From Sporosarcina koreensis (lineage in GTDB: Bacteria; Bacillota; Bacilli; Bacillales_A; Planococcaceae): DNA of 64,000 nt. Of this stretch, positions 60,770 through 64,000 are shown piece after piece (position 1 is the first letter of the stretch; every line of letters begins with the position of its first letter). The stretch covers positions 109,522 to 173,521 of the forward strand of contig NZ_LN651333.1 of assembly GCF_000826145.2 (NCBI RefSeq), in the 5' to 3' direction. Both the position numbers and the translations under genes were made by a program. The notes below the pieces were generated by a model. It had not been told where the DNA came from, ran no database searches, and was given only the letters and a program-made list of their open reading frames with translations.

Positions 60770-61795
60770 TCAATCTATCCATGATGCAAGGACCATTCCC
60801 GGCCGGCCATTCATGGCCAGCCCACTCCGCTTACCGCTTTTGAACATTTCTGTCCCCACTGCCGAAATCATTGCTGCATTGTCTGTGCATAACTGGATAG
60901 GCGGTACCGAGAAGGCGATCTGCTCATTTGCAAATGCTGTCTCGAAAGATTTCCGCAGTCCTTTGTTTGCCGCCACGCCGCCTGCTGCAATCACTTGCCG
61001 CACGCCATATTCCTTTGCCGCCCGCACTGCTTTCACGGTCAGGACGTCGATAACGCTTTGCTGGAAACCGGCAGCGACTGCAGCCTCGTCGATTTCTTCG
61101 CCGCGCTGTTCCATATTATGCTTGTAATTGATAACCGATGATTTCAAGCCGCTAAAACTGAAATCGTAGGAATCCGTCTCCAGCCAGGCGCGCGGAAATT
61201 CCACGGCCGTCTCGCTTTCACCCGCAAGTCTGTCGATTTGAGGACCTCCCGGATACGGAAGGCCGAGGACCCGTGCCACCTTATCGTAGGCTTCCCCGGC
61301 AGCGTCGTCCCGTGTTTCCCCGATCAGTTCAAAGGAACCATGCTCACGCATGAGCACCATCTCGGTATGCCCTCCTGAGACGATCACGGCCAATAGCGGG
61401 AATTCCATCGGCTGGACGAGCTGGTTCGCATAGATATGACCGGCAATGTGATGGACGCCGATCAGCGGCAGGTCATTCGCGAACGCAAATGCCTTCGCCG
61501 CACTGATACCAATCAGCAGTGCACCGACGAGACCGGGTCCTTCCGTCACAGCCACAGCATCGAGATCGCCAGGCGCCAATCGCGCCTCTTCCAGTGCCTG
61601 TTCAATGACCAGCGTGATTTCTTCCACGTGATGGCGTGATGCGATTTCAGGCACAACACCGCCAAACCGTTTCTGACTTTCGATCTGTGAGGCAACGACA
61701 TTCGATAGGATGTCAGATCCGTTCTTCACGACGGAAGCGGCTGTTTCATCACAGCTCGTTTCAATACCAAGAACATAGATATCTGGTTTCATCAT
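60770..61795 (-). CDS. tsaD: tRNA N6-threonylcarbamoyladenosine synthase subunit TsaD
   Basis: A 341-residue ASKHA-fold metalloprotein that transfers the threonylcarbamoyl group to adenosine 37 of ANN-reading tRNAs. [15 protein letters not shown] and [14 protein letters not shown] (His metal ligands) are diagnostic, and [13 protein letters not shown] and [16 protein letters not shown] later blocks. ATG 61795 overlaps the rimI stop (ATGA); a second ATG sits at 61792. Last gene of the operon. Confidence 0.96.
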   Translation of the reverse strand: MMKPDIYVLGIETSCDETAASVVKNGSDILSNVVASQIESQKRFGGVVPEIASRHHVEEITLVIEQALEEARLAPGDLDAVAVTEGPGLVGALLIGISAAKAFAFANDLPLIGVHHIAGHIYANQLVQPMEFPLLAVIVSGGHTEMVLMREHGSFELIGETRDDAAGEAYDKVARVLGLPYPGGPQIDRLAGESETAVEFPRAWLETDSYDFSFSGLKSSVINYKHNMEQRGEEIDEAAVAAGFQQSVIDVLTVKAVRAAKEYGVRQVIAAGGVAANKGLRKSFETAFANEQIAFSVPPIQLCTDNAAMISAVGTEMFKSGKRSGLAMNGRPGMVLASWID

Positions 61796-62241
61796 AATTC
61801 CACCCACATGACGAGCGCATCTTCATGGTCGTCTGAATAATAGTTTTTCCGAATACCGCCCGGTTGGAACCCGAGCTTTGTGTAGAGGTGCTTTGCAGCT
61901 TCATTGCTGACCCGGACCTCGAGTGACATGGCCTTCACGCCGTGATTGCGGCACAGATCCATCGCCTGGCGCATAAGTGCCTCCCCGATGCCGTGGCCTT
62001 GGAATCTCTTGCGGACAGCTACATTGGTAATGTGGCATTCGTCCAGGACCACCCACATGCCGACATGCCCGATCACTTTGCGATCTGCCTCCGCGACAAT
62101 ATAGGTCGCATAGTCATTGCCCGCCAGCTCATGTTCGAATACTTCCGCAGACCAGGGAGTCGTAAATACCTCCGCTTCCGTCGCCACCACCGACTCGATA
62201 TCTTGAGTGACCATCTGTCGGTAAAGGACATGCTCAATCAT
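61792..62241 (-). CDS. rimI: Ribosomal protein bS18-alanine N-acetyltransferase RimI
   Basis: A 149-residue GNAT acetyltransferase. [23 protein letters not shown] is the acetyl-CoA-binding R/QxxGxG/A motif, and [23 protein letters not shown] the C-terminal part. RimI-type proteins acetylate ribosomal protein S18 and are often encoded with tsaB and tsaD. ATG 62241 follows GCAGGAGGCACAG and overlaps the tsaB stop by 8 bases. Confidence 0.9.
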   Translation of the reverse strand: MIEHVLYRQMVTQDIESVVATEAEVFTTPWSAEVFEHELAGNDYATYIVAEADRKVIGHVGMWVVLDECHITNVAVRKRFQGHGIGEALMRQAMDLCRNHGVKAMSLEVRVSNEAAKHLYTKLGFQPGGIRKNYYSDDHEDALVMWVEL

Positions 62242-62938
62242 TCTGTGCCTCCTGCTGCCGCAGCCAGTTCGCTTCCGCTTCCGCGATACGGCGGTATGTC
62301 GGTACGAAATCATGGACATCGGTCACCGGCAGGCGCTGTTCAGCCAGCTGGATCAGCTGCGAGGCGCGGGGAAGCTGCTGTGGGAACGGTGCAAACACAG
62401 CCTGATCACCAAGTGATTCACGGATGGCCGTCCTATATAACGCCACATCGGTACCGATGAACAGAACGGGCTGATGGATGAAGGAAAGATCGGACAACAG
62501 TTCGTCCAGCGAGCCGTGGCGATCCTCCCAAATCCGATGCAGCCGTTCGTTTTTCCATTTGTACAACCCACAGTACACATTCTTTCGACGGGCATCAAAC
62601 AACGGGCAGACAACCCCCTCAAACGGAACAGCGTTGGCTGCGATGACCTCCAGGCTGGACACACCGACCAGTGGAATTCCAAGTGTCCACGACAGCGTTT
62701 TGGCCAGTGTCACGCCGATCCGTACTCCCGTGTAGGAGCCAGGGCCTTCCGATACCGCAATGGCAGCCAAATCAGCTGGCCGCAAATTTGCAGCAGCCAG
62801 AATCTGTTCGACGGCAGGCATCGCCTGGATGGAGTGCGTTTTTTTCAAGGAAGATGTCTGTTCCACGAGGATACGTCCGTCTTCCACCAAGGCCACGCTC
62901 AAAGGAGCATTGGATGTGTCGATTCCTAACCAAATCAT
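62234..62938 (-). CDS. tsaB: tRNA threonylcarbamoyladenosine biosynthesis protein TsaB
   Basis: A 234-residue ASKHA-fold protein that pairs with TsaD for t6A synthesis. WLGIDTSNAPLSVALVEDG opens the fold and AVSEGPGSYTGVRIGVTLAK is the diagnostic block. It lacks the metal site of TsaD, as expected. ATG 62938 overlaps the tsaE end by 4 bases. Confidence 0.94.
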   Translation of the reverse strand: MIWLGIDTSNAPLSVALVEDGRILVEQTSSLKKTHSIQAMPAVEQILAAANLRPADLAAIAVSEGPGSYTGVRIGVTLAKTLSWTLGIPLVGVSSLEVIAANAVPFEGVVCPLFDARRKNVYCGLYKWKNERLHRIWEDRHGSLDELLSDLSFIHQPVLFIGTDVALYRTAIRESLGDQAVFAPFPQQLPRASQLIQLAEQRLPVTDVHDFVPTYRRIAEAEANWLRQQEAQND

Positions 62939-63387
62939 TTGCTGATCGCCTCACATATCTTTGTAAAGTGCATGCCCGCCGGTTCCAGTTCAATCAGCCT
63001 GGAGGTATTCCCAGTACGGCGGATACGGATGTTCAAACGCTCGTCCGGCAGTTCTTCTGCAATGAAGCCGGCCCATTCCACAATTGAAATGGCGTCTCCA
63101 TAAAAGAGTTCCTCCCATCCGAGATCTTCCTCGCTGTCTTCCAGACGGTACACGTCCAGATGGTTCACCGGATAGGTGCCGTCATATTGTTTGATGATTG
63201 TGAACGTCGGGCTGCTGACTGTCCGAGACACACCGAGCGCCCGGACCAGCGCCTGTGTAAATGTCGTTTTCCCCGCCCCGAGGTCTCCTTCCAATGTCAG
63301 GACATCCGGCGGGACCAGATGGGCAGCCAACTGTTCGGCCAGTGCCTGTGTTTCCGCCACAGAGGCTGTGTGAAATTCTTTCTTCAT
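62935..63387 (-). CDS. tsaE: tRNA threonylcarbamoyladenosine biosynthesis ATPase TsaE
   Basis: A 150-residue P-loop ATPase. LEGDLGAGKTTFTQALVRALG is Walker A with preceding strand, SSPTFTIIKQYDG the TsaE-specific block, and GDAISIVEWAGF the Walker B region with the conserved VEW. It powers turnover of the TsaB-TsaD complex. ATG 63387 follows AGAGGGACG. First gene of the four-gene operon. Confidence 0.94.
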   Translation of the reverse strand: MKKEFHTASVAETQALAEQLAAHLVPPDVLTLEGDLGAGKTTFTQALVRALGVSRTVSSPTFTIIKQYDGTYPVNHLDVYRLEDSEEDLGWEELFYGDAISIVEWAGFIAEELPDERLNIRIRRTGNTSRLIELEPAGMHFTKICEAISK

Positions 63388-63472
63388 AATACGCTCGTCC
63401 CTCTTTCAGTTAATACTCCCAGTGTACCGGATTCCCAGCAGAACCGCATCCATCAATGCTTGCAACTATAAA

Positions 63473-63504
63473 AAGCCGACCCGGGGTTACCCCGAATCGG
63501 CTTG
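63473..63504 (-). terminator. Terminator after tRNA-Asp
   Basis: On the minus strand AAGCCGATTCGGGG pairs with CCCCGGGTCGGCTT (one mismatch), followed by TTTTTATAG. It should close the rRNA-tRNA transcript before tsaE. Confidence 0.85.
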
Positions 63505-63518
63505 GACGTTTAGATAAA

Positions 63519-63594
63519 TGGCGGTCCCGACCGGGATCGAACCGGCGATCTCCTGCGTGACAGGCAGGCATGTTAACCGCTACACCACGGGACC
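63519..63594 (-). tRNA. tRNA-Asp (GTC)
   Basis: A 76-base cloverleaf on the minus strand, beginning GGTCCCG and ending with encoded GCCA. The acceptor stem GGTCCCG pairs with CGGGACC, the anticodon loop is CTGTCAC (anticodon GTC), and the T loop is GGTTCGATCCC. It lies downstream of the 5S gene, as expected at the end of an rRNA operon. Confidence 0.96.
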
Positions 63595-63622
63595 AATTGT
63601 AATATGTATGAATAACTAGGGC

Positions 63623-63864
63623 AATCCAGCTCCGACTCCCTGATGCTCGAGGTCATAAGTCAACTCGTCTGCGTGGCAGAAACCGCCACTCCGTCGATTC
63701 GCCTTATGCTTGTCGCATCAAAACGGTCGTCTTTGCTTTTTTATAATCCAGCTCCGACTCCCTGATGCTCGAGGTCATAAGTCAACTCGTCTGCGTGGCA
63801 GAAAACGCCACTCCGTCGATTCGCCTTATGCTTGTCGCATCAATACGGTCGTCTCCGCTTTTTA
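63623..63864 (-). repeat. Tandem duplication, 122 bp unit, between 5S rRNA and tRNA-Asp
   Basis: The unit beginning AATCCAGCTCCGACTCCC at 63623 is repeated from 63745 with four substitutions over about 118 bp. Each copy contains complementary stretches (e.g. TCTGCGTGGCAG, and CGACTCC...GGAGTGG on the other strand) that could fold. No gene is seen in it. Confidence 0.93.
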
Positions 63865-63869
63865 GACCT

Positions 63870-63986
63870 GCCTGGCAACGTCCTACTCTCACAGGGGGAA
63901 GCCCCCTACTACCATCGGCGCTGAAGAACTTAACTTCCGTGTTCGGTATGGGAACGGGTGTGACCTCTTCGCCATCATTACCAGAC
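63870..63986 (-). rRNA. rrf: 5S ribosomal RNA
   Basis: A 117-base gene on the minus strand, opening GTCTGGTAATGATGGCGAAG, with the conserved CCCGTTCCCATACCGAACAC and GATGGTAGTAGGGGG regions, and ending GAGTAGGACGTTGCCAGGC. The 16S and 23S genes would be to the right, outside the window. Confidence 0.96.
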
Positions 63987-64000
63987 AGATGAGCTTGTTC

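Noticed and set aside
63765..63992. 75-codon plus-strand ORF near the right end
   Set aside because: It lies over the duplicated spacer and the antisense strand of 5S rRNA.

Overview
The window looks like chromosome of a Gram-positive, Bacillales-type bacterium. The base composition is clearly GC-rich for that order (roughly the mid-50s per cent by eye, not counted). Strong AGGAGG-type ribosome binding sites, frequent GTG/TTG starts, a CIRCE-controlled groESL operon, Rex, RNase J and a block matching the Bacillus subtilis ydiB-ydiL/groESL neighbourhood (compared from memory) support this. The proteins look most like Planococcaceae (Bhargavaea, Sporosarcina, Planococcus), but that family assignment is inference.

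Layout. 0-5 kb: the 3' end of a yfkAB-like radical SAM gene, guanine deaminase, and a two-gene module of a Tat-signal subunit plus a GMC flavoprotein. 5-19 kb: housekeeping and mixed genes (CPA1 antiporter, two DinB-family proteins, cupin, pgi, a disulfide-reductase-family flavoprotein, yqhH-yqhG, RNase J, a YdjM-like membrane protein, HIT protein), broken up by long non-coding arrays of 20-21 bp repeats. 19-31 kb: an accessory region of small lipoproteins and membrane proteins, mostly on the minus strand, with an XRE regulator/membrane protein pair, an M1 metallopeptidase lipoprotein, a GrpB-family protein and a 56-residue four-cysteine protein. 31-42 kb: a SET-domain protein, a DsbA/FrnE-like protein, a Fur-box-preceded siderophore ABC operon, a DUF421 protein, and a second, inverted copy of the Tat/GMC module. 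42-53 kb: DUF1275 and DUF1097 membrane proteins, an orphan pdxS, class I aldolase, a MEDS-domain protein, an FAD monooxygenase, a universal stress protein, a soluble MCP-type protein, an MFS exporter, Dus, and a nitroreductase interrupted by one in-frame stop. 53-64 kb: groEL, groES, a CPBP protease, tatC, tatA, rex, an ABC-F ATPase, then tsaD-rimI-tsaB-tsaE, tRNA-Asp and the 5S end of an rRNA operon.

How genes work together. tsaE-tsaB-rimI-tsaD form one overlapping minus-strand operon in which Tsa proteins act in tRNA t6A formation. tatA-tatC encode a minimal Tat translocase in the same window as two Tat-signal redox modules. The siderophore operon encodes binding protein, two permeases and ATPase.

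The least explained content is non-coding. Several intergenic regions hold arrays of a short conserved core at a 20-21 bp period, in at least two families, one with exactly 21 bp spacing, six units and a conserved tail in three copies. A run of DnaA-box-like sequences lies between the convergent ABC-F and tsaD genes. A 122 bp tandem duplication separates 5S rRNA from tRNA-Asp.
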